Positions 1 to 10,894 of a DNA stretch of 64,000 nucleotides are shown piece by piece. How positions within the stretch are numbered: position 1 is the first letter of the stretch; each line of letters begins with the position of its first letter. The notes under the pieces are model-generated. The model was not told the origin of the DNA, made no database searches, and was given only the letters and a program-made list of their open reading frames with translations. Where the stretch lies: contig WUJK01000012.1 of the NCBI GenBank assembly GCA_011317545.1, positions 819,001 through 883,000 of the forward strand, read 5' to 3'. A program made the position numbers and the translations under genes. This DNA is from Coniella vitis. Its lineage: Eukaryota > Ascomycota > Sordariomycetes > Diaporthales > Schizoparmaceae.

Positions 1-174
1 GTAGTCAGGGGCACGAGCAGGCGGGACGTGCACTCGCTCCTTTCACCTCCTCGCTCCGGGACAGCGTCCTTTGCCAGCTTTCTTCCTGCCACTCTCATAA
101 CGCACGACTTCAATCGCCCCCGCTTGCATGACAACACTTGCTCCACCGGATACAGAACAAGCAAGACCGTCGCA

Positions 175-1332
175 ATGGGCTTCACAGGCGAAGGCAGAAA
201 GACTCGCCGAGAGTTAGCCGTCGAGACCGGCGCGAATGCTCCTCATCCGCAGCAGGCCGCATCCGAGGGCATCCCGTCGCCCGAAACCACACCCAAGAGA
301 CTTGTGCGCGACTCTGCAACACCTGGCGCTGCTGATGTCGCTCCGAAGAGCGCGGGACCGGCCACCGCCCCTTCTCGACTTTCTCTTCTCAACATGTTTT
401 CGAAGCCCGCAGCACCAGTCATCACTCCCGAGGTACACGAAGAACTGCTGAACATGAAGGTGGAGGAGGCTTTGTTTCCTAATGGTCAACCGACAGGCAA
501 AGAATCTTTTTCGCCCGCCGCGTTCAAAAACCTTCAAACACAAGCTACAGGCCTCCTGACCAAGATGCAAACTGCGTACCGACAAAAGGCGGAGGCCCTA
601 CTCGACGCCCAAAAGGAGCGTGAGGCCGAGCATGAAGAAATGGAGGAGGCCGAGACGCGTAGCAAACACCTCAAATTTCAGCTTGAAGACATGGCGCTCA
701 AAGCGACAGAACAAGAGCGGCGTATGAAGCAACTTATGGAAGAATTAGCCACGGAAAGACGTGCACGTGCCGAACTAGAGCGCGTTAGCGCCTACTCGAA
801 GCAGCGACTCTCTCCCGGTGCTGGATTGGCCTCGGAGGCTGGCAGTACTATTTCCGAAGACCTCGGAGTGGACGAGGAGGAGGCGCAAAAGCGCAAGTGG
901 CGCAAGAGCAATGGCACCGACACGAGCTTCGAAACGGATGACGACAGCATCAGCTTCGAAGGCGAGAGTGTCTTTTCGCGGCCACGCAGCCCATCTGTAT
1001 CAACCACCACTACTACCCGTGGGGTCGAGACTAGCAGCGTGATCGACATGCCCTTGCCCACACCCACCTCCATGAGGGGCCCCGGCTCGGCCTCCAAGCG
1101 CACCTCCCTCCAGAGCAACCGGCCTCGTAGCCAGATGAGCACATTCCAGAAGCTCATGAAGGGCATCTCGGGCGAGGACGGCTGCCGCAACTGCAAGGGC
1201 CAGGACTCGAGTATGGCATGGGATACTGTGAGCCTGCTGCGCGACGAGAACAAGAGCCTCAAGCAACGCGTCGGCGAGCTCGAAGACTGCCTCGAAGGAG
1301 CGCTGGATGCGGTCAACGGCATCGGATTATGA
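175..1332 (+). CDS. Coiled-coil protein, possibly Sec2-like
   Basis: Single-exon gene of 385 aa. I start at the ATG at 175, which has a good context (CGCAATGG); the frame stays open upstream to 28 but that part reads like an untranslated leader. Residues 1-80 are disordered. Residues about 116-205 form a strongly charged heptad-rich coiled coil beginning after an NLQTQATGLLTKMQ segment. A Ser/Asp-rich middle follows (VFSRPRSPS), and a compact C-terminal block of about 60 residues holds a CRNCKG Cys pair and a second short coiled coil (SLLRDENKSLKQRVGELE). The coiled coil recalls the N-terminal exchange domain of Sec2/Rabin8, the GEF for the exocytic Rab Sec4, but I see no decisive catalytic signature, so the name is tentative. 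It is convergent with the complex I gene downstream. A conserved fungal protein of unknown role is equally possible. Confidence 0.6.
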   Translation: MGFTGEGRKTRRELAVETGANAPHPQQAASEGIPSPETTPKRLVRDSATPGAADVAPKSAGPATAPSRLSLLNMFSKPAAPVITPEVHEELLNMKVEEALFPNGQPTGKESFSPAAFKNLQTQATGLLTKMQTAYRQKAEALLDAQKEREAEHEEMEEAETRSKHLKFQLEDMALKATEQERRMKQLMEELATERRARAELERVSAYSKQRLSPGAGLASEAGSTISEDLGVDEEEAQKRKWRKSNGTDTSFETDDDSISFEGESVFSRPRSPSVSTTTTTRGVETSSVIDMPLPTPTSMRGPGSASKRTSLQSNRPRSQMSTFQKLMKGISGEDGCRNCKGQDSSMAWDTVSLLRDENKSLKQRVGELEDCLEGALDAVNGIGL

Positions 1333-2848
1333 CTTGCTAGCGCAAAGAAAATGTGCAATGAATTGCTCGTCCGACGGACTACCTTGTCACCCCTCAAAAG
1401 CGACAGCAGCATCGCGATGGAGTTCCTGGGGTTTCTCTCTTCTTCGTCTTCTTCTTCTTCTTCTTCTTTTATAACCATTTCTGCCTCGTACAATATGATG
1501 ACAAAGACAACAACAACAACAAAAAGCACTGCCAGCTGCTCGCTAGAGCAACACCGAGCGCTTGTTCTCGCGAGCCTGGCAAGTTTGCATGCTACAGCTG
1601 TGCACGGTTTCGCTGCAGTTGTGGCATTCGCTTCCCGCTCGACCATTCTTTTGGTCGCGATCTGGCTCTTGGTTGAGATGAGCGTGCGCCTTGTCATCAT
1701 CTTGTCATACGCGGCCTGGACCCTAATACTTGTAGTGGGTCTTACCACAACAGCTTTTGCATAAGAAGTCGATGTCCTGTATTCTTTTCTTTTCTTCTTT
1801 TCTTCTTTTCTTTTGGCTATATCTGCTTGACCTTTTGTTTTCTTTTGCATACCCCGCATGGCAAGGCTCTTTTTGATTAGGGCGGATATTCTACGGAGGA
1901 GGCAGTAAAGATACTATATAGACCAGACGACGCGAGGCTTAGCGAAGCGAGGCTTTTGTGGATTTTTCATATGCTGTGGTAGAATGATAGAATGATCAAA
2001 TCATGATGAAGTTTGGACTTGATTTCTCGGAGCTGGACTCGGGATGGAGTCACAACTGTCTTTTTTTACTGCGGATAGGATGGATCAGCTGTTTATTCCG
2101 TGTGGTCGCGGGTGGTTTTGGACAAGAGTGTAGGTCTAAAGAGCCTCACAGGTTTGTATATATTTGTTCTCGATTCCTGAATCACTCACTTCACATGAAT
2201 GTTGCTGGATGTATTTGTGGTGAGAATGCAACTAGACATGATCTCACCTCCACAAGTTGCTTGATAAAAGAGTGCTAGTGGAACTTCTGCGAGATAGGCA
2301 ATCAACCATTTGTTCTTGCGGTTGTAGACCAGGCCATTTGACTACGTCCCGCACCATCTCACGAATTGTGTATACACTTGATATGCGATGTTGGACTTCC
2401 TCAGGTGAGATGAACAGCTCCAAACTGTCATATCCCGTCATCGAATGGCTTCCTCATAAAACGGACATCACTAGCGTGGCCTCTAGTAGGGCGGTATTCG
2501 GTGGTCTAGTTCGTGGTTCTGGTTATTGTGAGCCCTTGCATTGCTTGTTTGCTGTTTTTGGACGCAAAATGGTGATTCATGCCGGTCCTTGCATCTTCAC
2601 TCCCTGCTCTGTCAATGAGCAATTGCTTTCACATAAAGAACCAGACTGGATCTGCCTCTTGCCCCAAGACAAGTTGACTGGCTCATTCTTTGGGATCGAC
2701 AGATCCGGGGAAATGGAATGGGCATCATCCGAGATTCCTATAATGAATATCCCATTGTAGGTTGCAATCTCGCTGTATAGTATGTACACGGAAGGCCGTC
2801 TTCGTCCTTGCTTTTGGTTCGAGATGCCCCCTCTCCACACGCTCAGTC
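1333..2848. other. Convergent spacer, no supported gene
   Basis: This 1.5 kb stretch lies between two convergent genes. It holds a (TCT)n tract at 1441-1470, an (ACA)n tract near 1507-1521 and TTTTC-rich runs near 1786-1815, compatible with 3' untranslated DNA. Short open frames here on both strands lack family-like sequence or splice logic. Confidence 0.6.
1441..1470 (+). repeat. (TCT)n microsatellite
   Basis: An imperfect TCT/TCG triplet run just downstream of the coiled-coil gene. It reads as poly-serine on the plus strand and poly-glutamate on the minus strand, which explains the spurious open frames across it. Confidence 0.8.
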
Positions 2849-3258
2849 TCAATGGTGTGCCTCGCCATGACCATCACCGTGGTGCTCGTCCTTAGTGAAA
2901 GCGTAGTCATAAGCGCAATATACTGCAAAGGCAACCGTCGCAATTCCCAAGCCGGGGAAAGCACCTTTAAACCGACTCCATCTGCTAAAGAGGCCCTTGT
3001 ATCTCCATGCCTCGCTAAATTCGCAACCGTTAGCATTTCATTTTGTTTTTTCCTTTTCTCGTTTCTCGGCAGAATCGGTCACTGACTATCGCTCCCAGGG
3101 GTCGTAAAAGGATTTCTCGCTAGCCTCCTTCAGCTTCTTGACATCGAAGCCGGTGATGTTGCGGCCGTTGGCCGAGCGTAATATCCTGGAGAAGTCACAT
3201 CAGCGAATAGAAGCGGAGGCTAAGCGAGCAACTTAACGTACATGGAAGGTCGAAGCAT
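2849..3258 (-). CDS. NADH:ubiquinone oxidoreductase B12 subunit (NDUFB3-like)
   Basis: Small accessory subunit of mitochondrial complex I, in the membrane arm, encoded in three exons: 3258-3242 (17 nt), 3185-3087 and 3014-2849, giving 93 aa. The spliced protein contains NITGFD, then KSFYDPWERYEAWRY, a SRWSRFKGAFPGLG block and one membrane helix (IATVAFAVYCAYDYAF), and ends in a His/Asp-rich tail. The order DPWER-EAWRY-RFKG.FPG is the hallmark of fungal NDUFB3. Intron 1 is 56 nt (GTACGT...CAG). Intron 2 is 72 nt with donor GTCAGT and branch CTAAC; reading straight through it meets TAG at once, and splicing restores Tyr at the junction. The family match in all exons and the exact phase support the model. 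It is divergent from POP2, sharing a spacer of about 670 nt. Confidence 0.88.
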
Positions 3259-3930
3259 CTTGTGCCAATGTGAGCCCTCAACAGATGTGTGCTGATTGTT
3301 GTGGTGTGTGGACGGGGAGTTCCAAGCCGCAGCGGTTTCGTCAATTGACGGAGCTATCAGATGTCGTCGGTTTACGATCCCAGTCCGCCTGCCGGCATCT
3401 CCAAGGCTAGGGTAGGGTGCCAGGGGTAGTTCGGGGTGGTGCAGCAGCTGGTGAAGGAAGGCACAGCCCGCGTGCGTTTAGCGCCATGCCCCACTAGTCA
3501 TTCACTATTCTTAGCGTTAACTGTGTAGTTAGCCTGACCTCCAACCTCGAGACAAGGACGAGAGCTTGCCGTGTGCTCCTCGACCATACTCGCTTCCCGA
3601 CAACCCACAACCCGACTTGCAATAGACAGCTACCTCGCGACTTCTTCCAATCTCGAAAACGACAGAAGCATCACCAGATATTAACCATCTTTCAGACGAC
3701 AGATACTTGTATCTCGACGGAAACGCCCCATCCATTCGTCTTACCCGCGACGTTGGACGTCTGGACGCAACATACTGCGCGCTCATCTACCGACATCATC
3801 CCACCTTGGGTTCACCGATGCACCATCCCCTCCACTTTCCAAATCCACAGAGCAGATATTACACTTGAAGAGCCCTGCTCCCATTACGCGCGATTGTCAA
3901 ACCCCAGTTCGCACTGGCGCCACGACCGCC
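3259..3930. promoter_or_regulatory. Shared divergent promoter region, NDUFB3/POP2
   Basis: 672 nt between the start codons of the two divergent genes. The right part (about 3570-3930) is CA- and TC-rich and looks like the POP2 leader. I see no clear TATA box. Confidence 0.4.
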
Positions 3931-5488
3931 ATGCCTCCTCATCTTTCGCGGTTCCAGAGCGGACCGACCAATGTGGCTCCTTACCAGCACCAGTTCGCGG
4001 GCTTGACGCCGGGCCAAAACACAAACTACCCACCACAGCTCGGCGGCGCCCCGTCTCATCTCAACCCGAACGCACAAATACCTTCCTTCGCCACGAATGG
4101 GAATGTTTTGGGCCCAGGAGGCGGCATGGCCTCTGCGACTGCGGGCTTCGGTGTCGGCCCTGACACAGGCTTGGCGAGCCATGCCGCGCGGATGGGTTTC
4201 CACGGCGCTGCAATGCAGCAGCAGCAGCAGCATGCTCAACAGCAGGGTCACTCTGTGATGGGAGACCATCCTGCTCGAACTCAGGCTAAAGGTCGGATAC
4301 GAGAGGTATGGAGGCATAATTTGGAAGAAGAAATGGCAGTGCTTCGAAAGCTCGTGCAGCGGTATCCATATATTGCAATGGTGAGTAGCGTCTTGTGCAT
4401 TGGCCTATGATAGTTCTTGGATGATAGCATTCTGACGTGGAAATTCCTCGTAGGACACTGAATTCCCTGGCGTGGTTGCTCGGCCTATGGGAGGATTCAG
4501 AGGCAAGAGCGACTATCACTACCAATGTCTACGAGCGAACGTCGACCTCTTGAAGGTCATTCAAATCGGCATAACATTATTCAATGAGGACGGAGAGACG
4601 CCGGGTACGAGGCCAAACTCTGGCGACTTGATTGATGGTGAAGGCAGTGGTCGGCGAAATGCGAATCAGAACCAGCTTCCTCATGCGTGGCAGTTCAACT
4701 TCAATTTTAACATCGACGAAGACATGTTCAACCAATCATCGATAGAATCGCTACAACAGGCCGGCATTGACTTCAACCTGCTCAAGCGAGACGGCATCGA
4801 CCCCAAAAAGTTCGCTTCTGAACTCATTCCCTCAGGTCTCACCTTTTTTGAAGAAGTAAAGTGGATATCGTTTCACGGTGGCTATGACTTCGGCTATCTC
4901 ACTAAACTTCTCATGTGCAAACCGCTCCCCAAGGACGAAGTTGAGTTCGAGTTTTACATGAAGAAGTTTTTCCCCTCGACGTACGACGTCAAACATCTCA
5001 TGAAATATGCCATCAAACTCCATAATAGCGGCATGTTGACTCCCAGTGATGCCAGCACCACCGAGCTTCTTCAGAAATTCGAGCAGAAATCGGGTTTGGA
5101 GAGCATAGCGGAGGCTTTGAAGATCAAGCGCGTCGGATCGGCTCACCAGGCGGGCTCCGACTCGCTACTTACCGGAAAGGTCTTCTTTTCTATGCGTGAG
5201 AAGGTGTTCCGTGGAGACATAGCAAACGACCACGTTGGTAAGATTTGGGGCCTTGGAGTGCCTGACATCAGCATTCCGCCGTCATATCAACCCGGCAACC
5301 CAGCAGTCGACCACACACCGCCGCAAAACAATAATAATGGTCAGAATGGAGGCACACCCAGCACCCCCAACACGGGCAACGCAGGCCTGGTGCAAACGCC
5401 AGCCGCACAATCTCACAATACGAATGGTTCAGTGGGACCAATGACACCAGGCGGGGTATTTGGCAACTTCCAGATGGGTGCGAGGTAG
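3931..5488 (+). CDS. POP2: CCR4-NOT deadenylase subunit POP2/CAF1
   Basis: Catalytic DEDD-type 3'-5' exoribonuclease of the CCR4-NOT complex; it shortens mRNA poly(A) tails in the cytoplasm. Two exons, 3931-4380 and 4454-5488, with a 73-nt intron (GTGAGT...TAG), give 494 aa. Residues 1-125 are a disordered, Gln/Gly/Pro-rich leader with a CAG run at 4213-4233. The nuclease domain starts near residue 127 (REVWRHNLEEEMAVLR). The catalytic acids are visible: D151 and E153 in DTEFPG, directly after the intron; D295 in GGYDFGYL; D328 in YDVKHLM. A Pro/Asn/Gly-rich tail ends in VFGNFQMGAR before UAG. The start is the ATG after CCGCC; the upstream in-frame ATG at 3865 reads like leader. The same frame continues with coding character beyond the stop (separate entry). 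Confidence 0.95.
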
Positions 5489-5944
5489 CCACAGACGCAG
5501 CCCGGAAGACTGGCCGCTCCCTTTCAAACCCACCGACGCTGGTCTTCTGCACCACACGCCATGCCCATGAGCTACATTAGTATGCCAATGGAGATGCCGC
5601 ACTTTGGGATGCTGAATATGGGGATGCCGCACTATGGGACGCCGTAGGGGATGCCGAACATGAGGATGCCGCATATAGGAATGCCATACATGAGAATGCC
5701 ATATATGGCGACGCCTCCAACCCCAGATGCATATATAACAAACCCGTTCATTCAGTCTCCTTCTATCGGCCGGGGACGATCCAACTCAGCCGTCGTACGT
5801 AGGCGACGTGTGAAGACGGGGGAAGAAGGGTCAACTTTGCGACCGCAAGCGAAACCCTTTGAGCGTGCAATTTCAAAAACAGATCCTCTATTCAATTATA
5901 CCCCCAGCGCATCGCCTTCAAATGACGATGAGAAAAAGGAGTGA
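5489..5944 (+). other. In-frame UAG-interrupted extension downstream of POP2
   Basis: Directly after the POP2 UAG the same frame runs 151 codons to a UGA at 5942, broken only by one UAG at 5645-5647. From about 5578 to 5712 it encodes a five-codon repeat of the form Met-Pro-x-x-Gly/Arg, about eight units, with mostly synonymous third-base differences (CCG/CCA, CAC/CAT, GGG/GGA). The second UAG sits inside this array. After it come a basic stretch (SAVVRRRRVKTGEE) and an acidic end (SPSNDDEKKE). It may be a C-terminal extension reached by readthrough or mRNA editing, or a former coding tail now in the 3' UTR. Confidence 0.4.
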
Positions 5945-7100
5945 GAGCCTCAAGCTGCATGCATATTTCAACCATGGACAGGAATTTATCCAGCATGGCA
6001 ACCACGTGGACGGTTGGGTCCAGCACAGCGCATCCATGAGCCGCAGGCAGATTCATAAAGCGAAAAGAGAACCCAATATTTGTTTATTTTCTTTTCTCCT
6101 GCCTTGTTTCCTAGTCCCTTTTATAGAAGGCATCGGGGGGAGAAGGGAGGGGGAGTTGGTTCGACAAGTCACAGGTCAAAAGCTCAAGTTGTTTCTTGTT
6201 TTTTGAACGGTCGGTCGGGCTCGATTCACTCAGTCTATCAATCAGTCTCAAGCAAGTCACTGGTAGGAGTTGGGTCTTTTCGTTGAATTTGTTGGGGGGC
6301 ATGGAAGTGATCGCCTCGGGCTAGGGTTTTCAGATTGGGGAGGGGATTCTGCTGCTTGCCGTCCTTGTTTTGCAAAACGGGAATCAAACAATCAATCAAT
6401 CACACTTGTACTGTAGTCTTTGTATATGCTTTATTTTCTTTCTGTTCTCTTTCCTTTCCTGCCTTTTTTTTTCTCTCCTCCAATGTCTTTCGTTGGCTTT
6501 CTCTTCTCTACCGAATGGTGTTCACAAAGGTGGAAGTGAATTACGGAAATATGGACAGCGATCATGTGCATTCATTTCTCCAGTACTTGAATTCGTACTA
6601 CATATTGTTGGTATGCATTTGATTCAGTCTATTTGGTATCCAATGAGTTACAACGGGGGGGGGGAGTGGGGTTGACAAATATTGCGCTTTTATTGTAAAT
6701 TGTGAAAACTTCCCAGGGTTTTTATGATTCTTTCTCCACATAACACGGTAACAAGCGGTCAGCATGCTATCGAATTTTGATACTCTTCTAAGGAAAGTCG
6801 AGGCTTTGTTGCTGTTGATGTAGATAGTGCTATTGATTTCACCCCAAACTCCAAATCCGGATACCAGGTCCCATCTCGCTATGCGTAGAATGCAAAAACG
6901 AACGAAAGAGGAAAGCATAAACCAACAAAGAATAAATATAGTACGCTGTACTCTGTTTGAGAGGAGGAAGAGCGGAACACATGCTGTGGACGAAACAAAT
7001 GAACGTTTCCTTTAACAGATTACTATCGCTCAACATGTGTTTATTCGGCCAATTCGATAGGTAAAGCGCTGACGGCCGAGCCACATGTTAAGGTGCGAGT
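5945..7100. other. Convergent spacer POP2/FYV10, no gene seen
   Basis: The spacer has T-rich and C/T-rich runs (6400-6500), a G run at about 6656-6664 and no coding frame I can support. It should contain the 3' ends of both flanking transcripts. Confidence 0.6.
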
Positions 7101-8553
7101 TTAGGTGATGTAAATCTTCTTTGCATCAGCCATTTCCACGATTTCGCCCGTCCACAGGTCTTTGAGGTTGTGGTCTGGCAACCCTGCCTTGCGCGCATGT
7201 TCCTCTAGTCTCTTTCTCGCGTAGACCCGACCGCTGGGAAGCATCATCAAGTCAGGCTCGACATGGCTTTGGCTGTGATGGGCATAGGGCACATTGCGCG
7301 CCAGCTCATTCAGTTCTCGCGAGCAGATGGGGCAGACGGAGTTTGTCAAGCTCGTGGAGCGGGCGGGTCCAGAGCCGCCGCTATGGGAGCTGTGGCAGGC
7401 GGGTGTTTTGAGCGCAGACAAGCCCGATTGCAGGGCGATATGCAGCACGGGGAACGAAGGCAGGCCCAGAAGTTTGTTGTGTGTGTCGACAAAGAGGTTG
7501 GCGAGATACTTCCACCGATCTTCAGAGTACATTTGCTTGTGTTCTGAGTCGCCGGCGTCTGGTGGGTAGGCGAGGAGCGTTGCTGCTCGTGCATGCTCGG
7601 CCGGCCATGTCTCGCGGAAGGGAAACAGGTATTTGCGGGCAAATGCAATGGCATCTAGAAGTTTGTCCTCGTTTTGGGTGCGGACGAGCTCAATGTATTG
7701 CTGAAAGCGCAGGTTGAACTCGAGGCTGCTCTGTAGTGGGAATGATTGTCAGACGAGTTCCTTCCTTCCACAGGGGCGCAGGATGTATGGCAAACTCACA
7801 TCCATCTTCCTCAACTCCTTCTTGTTCTCGGTGCACCAGTCCAGGGCTTCCTTCACGCTATGTTGGAGAAGTCGCTGTCGTATACGATTCATTTGCTCGA
7901 AGGTCTGGATATCCACCAGGTTCTCAATGCCCTTCTTGGCCGCCAGCGCCTTGGCACTCTCACCGTACCCTTGCCTCATCAAATAGTCCACCAACAGTCT
8001 ATCTAGTCTGACGCGGCTCCAATGCTCGTACTTGACGTCTTCAAAAGCATGTATCTTTTGCAGGTCCCCGAGGTGCTTCGCCCTGGCATCCACCTGCCGG
8101 TACAGGCGGGCTTCTTCGTCTGCACACGCCGAAAGCTTGCGCTTGATGCCACGCATACGCGCAATCATGGTATCGAGGTTCTTGAGGACATCATCTGGAG
8201 TGGAGCCGCCCTTGAGCGCTGCATTGGCCGAGTCCTTGAGCGTCTTCTTGATCGTGGAGCCCTCCTTCTCTACGGTGAAGCGGGCAGCGCGGAAGTTGGT
8301 ATGAAGAAGCTCATAAGGGAGACGGACGAGCGGCTGGTCCTGTTGTACAAGAAAGAGGACGTGTTAGTGGACTCGAAGCGAACTCGCGAGCCTTGGGTGT
8401 AGAAGGATGCGTGGTTCTGTGGCTCGGGCATTTGGTTGCCGCTGTTTGGGCAGACGAGGTGCGTGCGATATGCCGAGGCTAAGGGTAGAAGGGAAGACGT
8501 ACCAAAAGAAGGTGGTTGGCGTGGTCGATCTTGGTAACTGAGTGGTCTCCCAT
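7101..8553 (-). CDS. FYV10: GID/CTLH E3 ligase subunit FYV10/GID9 (MAEA homologue)
   Basis: One of the two RING-type subunits of the GID (CTLH) ubiquitin ligase, which targets gluconeogenic enzymes for degradation when glucose returns. Three exons, 8553-8503, 8339-7800 and 7730-7101, give 406 aa; introns are 163 nt (GTACGT...CAG) and 69 nt (GTGAGT...CAG). Visible parts: a helical N-terminus, a LisH motif at about 129-150 (RLDRLLVDYLMRQGYGESA), CTLH from about 160 (TFEQMNRIRQRLLQHSVKEAL), a CRA region, and a C-terminal degenerate RING from about 330 (CPICSRELN, later PYAHHSQSH and LPSGRVYAR). The atypical RING with a single clear CxxC and His residues is what GID9/MAEA shows, unlike its partner GID2. 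Start ATG and all phases agree. It is divergent from CBF1 with a 2.3 kb spacer. Confidence 0.92.
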
Positions 8554-10894
8554 GTTGACAAGATCCCTTGAGGAGTAGCAGAAGCCCTAACAATGTTGTT
8601 TGTTGGTAATCCAGAGCGGAGAGGTCACACGATGATTGCTTAACGATTGCTTGCTCGTGGACAATGACGCCCTGTTCCCGTGGCGTGATAAGCGATAAGT
8701 ACAATGTAAGCGATAAGCTGCACTCAAAATGGCAGTAGCAATGGCAACCCTCAGGGTCTCACGGGTTGGAGGGGGCTTCTTCAGCGTTCTGACAACCACC
8801 ATAGATCAACCTTGCGTATCCGACGTAGCGAGCCAAACCCTCAGACCTTGGTACAACGGTCCTTTATCCTCTACTATGTACTGTCATGTGCCATATGCTA
8901 CGGTAGACAGCGTGTGAAATCCTATTGAATGACTTGCGCACAGAGGCCTCTTCACTAAGAGTGGTGTGGTGGGTTGTCTCCGGTTCACTTGGGGTCCCAG
9001 ATGAATCAAGTTGGTTATCTTCTTCCTCCAGTTGTATTTGTGTGTCTGCACACCACCTCCTTCGTATCACAGGTATCGGGTGACCCATGTCTGTCTCCTG
9101 GGTCCTTGAAGCCTATCCAAGCAGTGCCACGACGAGACTGTACAGTTTCCCATGCCCAGGAGCGGAGACTGTGGGACTATTGGATCCAGGCAATAGGCTG
9201 AAACAGACAATACAGTCAGTCATCTTGTGTGAGGCAGGTGAGTGTTGACTGGCTAAGTCGTATACATATTCAGCTGATACAGCACGGCATCATGGGACCC
9301 CATCCAGTCAGTCAGTATATCTACAACCTTGCAAGTGTGCACAAAGTACAATGTGCTTGAGATGTATTTGCATGTGTATCATGTGGGTGACGGATCATGC
9401 AGCCAATCGTGCAGGGAAGCCTTGTTTGTGATTCTCACCGGTCGCTGCTGAGGGTTGACAGCTCTCACGCTCAAAGTAGTGCAGTGCTGGGAGATTCGCT
9501 GCAAGCCAACTCCCAATCCAGCTGGGAGTCGGGTGCACCTCAACAATAAAGTGAGCTGGGGTGGGGCGCCAGAATGCACTGCGAGGCCTACCTGGCCAGG
9601 GATGCATCTCTCCAGCACGCAGCACCCAGCCAGGCCAGCACCCCACCCCCCAGGACTCAGCCGGCAGCCGGCTGCCTGTCCGTCGGCACGTTCTGGATCA
9701 GCAGTGACCTTGCAGCTGCCAGCCCGTCCGCCTGCTGCCACTGCAGCTGGCCAAATGACCAGGTAGCGTTTGTTAGCCACTGCCCACGGCCACCCACTGA
9801 CCCTTGCTCGGCGGCCCATCCAGGAGCTTTTCCTTGAAAAGGGCCCCCTCTCTGCTTTCCTCCAGGACTCACGTGCACTTGGTATCAGTATCAGTGTCCA
9901 AGAGCAGGCCCCAACAAGACATCGAGTCCCGTGCAGTTCAGGTATGCATCCATCCAAACAATTGCTTTTGGGCCTCGGACATGATGGAAACTGACCTGCC
10001 AGACCGCGGCGGTCGCCTCAAGCTCTCCAGCAACCGTCCTCGACGTGCACATCCCTAATCCGAGTCTGTTTGCGCTGCCGCCGCCATACAACAGAAACAG
10101 AGCATCTCGTTTCCCCAAAGAACACCTGACTGGTCATGTGCAAGAACTCCTCTCCATGTGAGTCGCCGCCCTCCTCCAGTTTGTTCCCCTTCTCCACGCC
10201 CAGCCCATTCCACTTTCCATCCCAAAGAATCCTAGCTGCAACTGTTTGCCTTGCGTCTATCATGGCCCGTCATTGTTCCCACTGGCATTTTGTCATTATG
10301 GGCCTTCATCATCCGCCCGGTCCCCACGGCCGAAAGAGCCGCAAAACTGCCTGCCTCGTCGCGCCCGCAGAACCTCGACCACGGTCGCGCCGTGCCCGCA
10401 GCGCAGCAGCTCAAGTGAGTCGACGCGCCTCTGATGGGCGTGAACAAGCAACCCAATATCCCTTGATTGCGACCCAGACTTTTCATCTGTAAATGCATCG
10501 TGTCGATGTTTTGCCGAGTGCGGGTCCAGACATACGTGGTTCTCGGACCTCGGACGGTTTGTACTGTCGCCCATCAGCAAGCACCAGTACCATCAACACA
10601 CATCAATCTCTGCTGCCGGTTTCGTTCGGGTCGGGTCATAACACCACACATGTGTTGTTGCATGCTAGTAGTCTAGTAGTCATGCCTGGCTTCTCGTTGT
10701 CTCTTAATCTACGACTGGCCTCTCGTGACCATCATCCTTGACCTCCTTTGGACACTCTGGGTCGCGTCGTAGTCTTGCGCTTCAATGACTTGCACGCGTT
10801 GCTCCTTGTTCGGCCACTTCTTTGCTTTTGTCGTCTTCAAAACTAATGCAGCACGCCCACAGACTGCCGTGCATTCGGATCAGCTTGAGCCCAC
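8554..10894. promoter_or_regulatory. Long divergent spacer FYV10/CBF1
   Basis: 2.3 kb without a gene I can support. A TCACGTG box lies at 9869-9875, about 1 kb before the CBF1 start; another lies downstream of CBF1 at 12267-12273. One copy each is near chance, so autoregulation is only an idea. The part from about 10130 to 10890 is C/T-rich with several short upstream ORFs and is probably CBF1 promoter and leader. Confidence 0.4.

Noticed and set aside
1351..1764. Plus-strand 137-codon frame with a poly-Ser run and hydrophobic end
   Set aside because: The run comes from a microsatellite in the 3' region of the previous gene and the rest has no family-like motif.
792..1859. Open minus-strand frame of 355 codons
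   Set aside because: It lies antisense to the coiled-coil gene and runs through the (TCT)n repeat as poly-Glu; no domain or splice support.
2257..2760. Plus-strand 167-codon frame before the NDUFB3 gene
   Set aside because: It has no recognisable domain and lies in a convergent spacer; a short open frame on the other strand is equally plausible.
9379..9957. Minus-strand 192-codon frame
   Set aside because: Trp/Cys/Arg-rich composition typical of antisense GC-rich spacer; no conserved motif.
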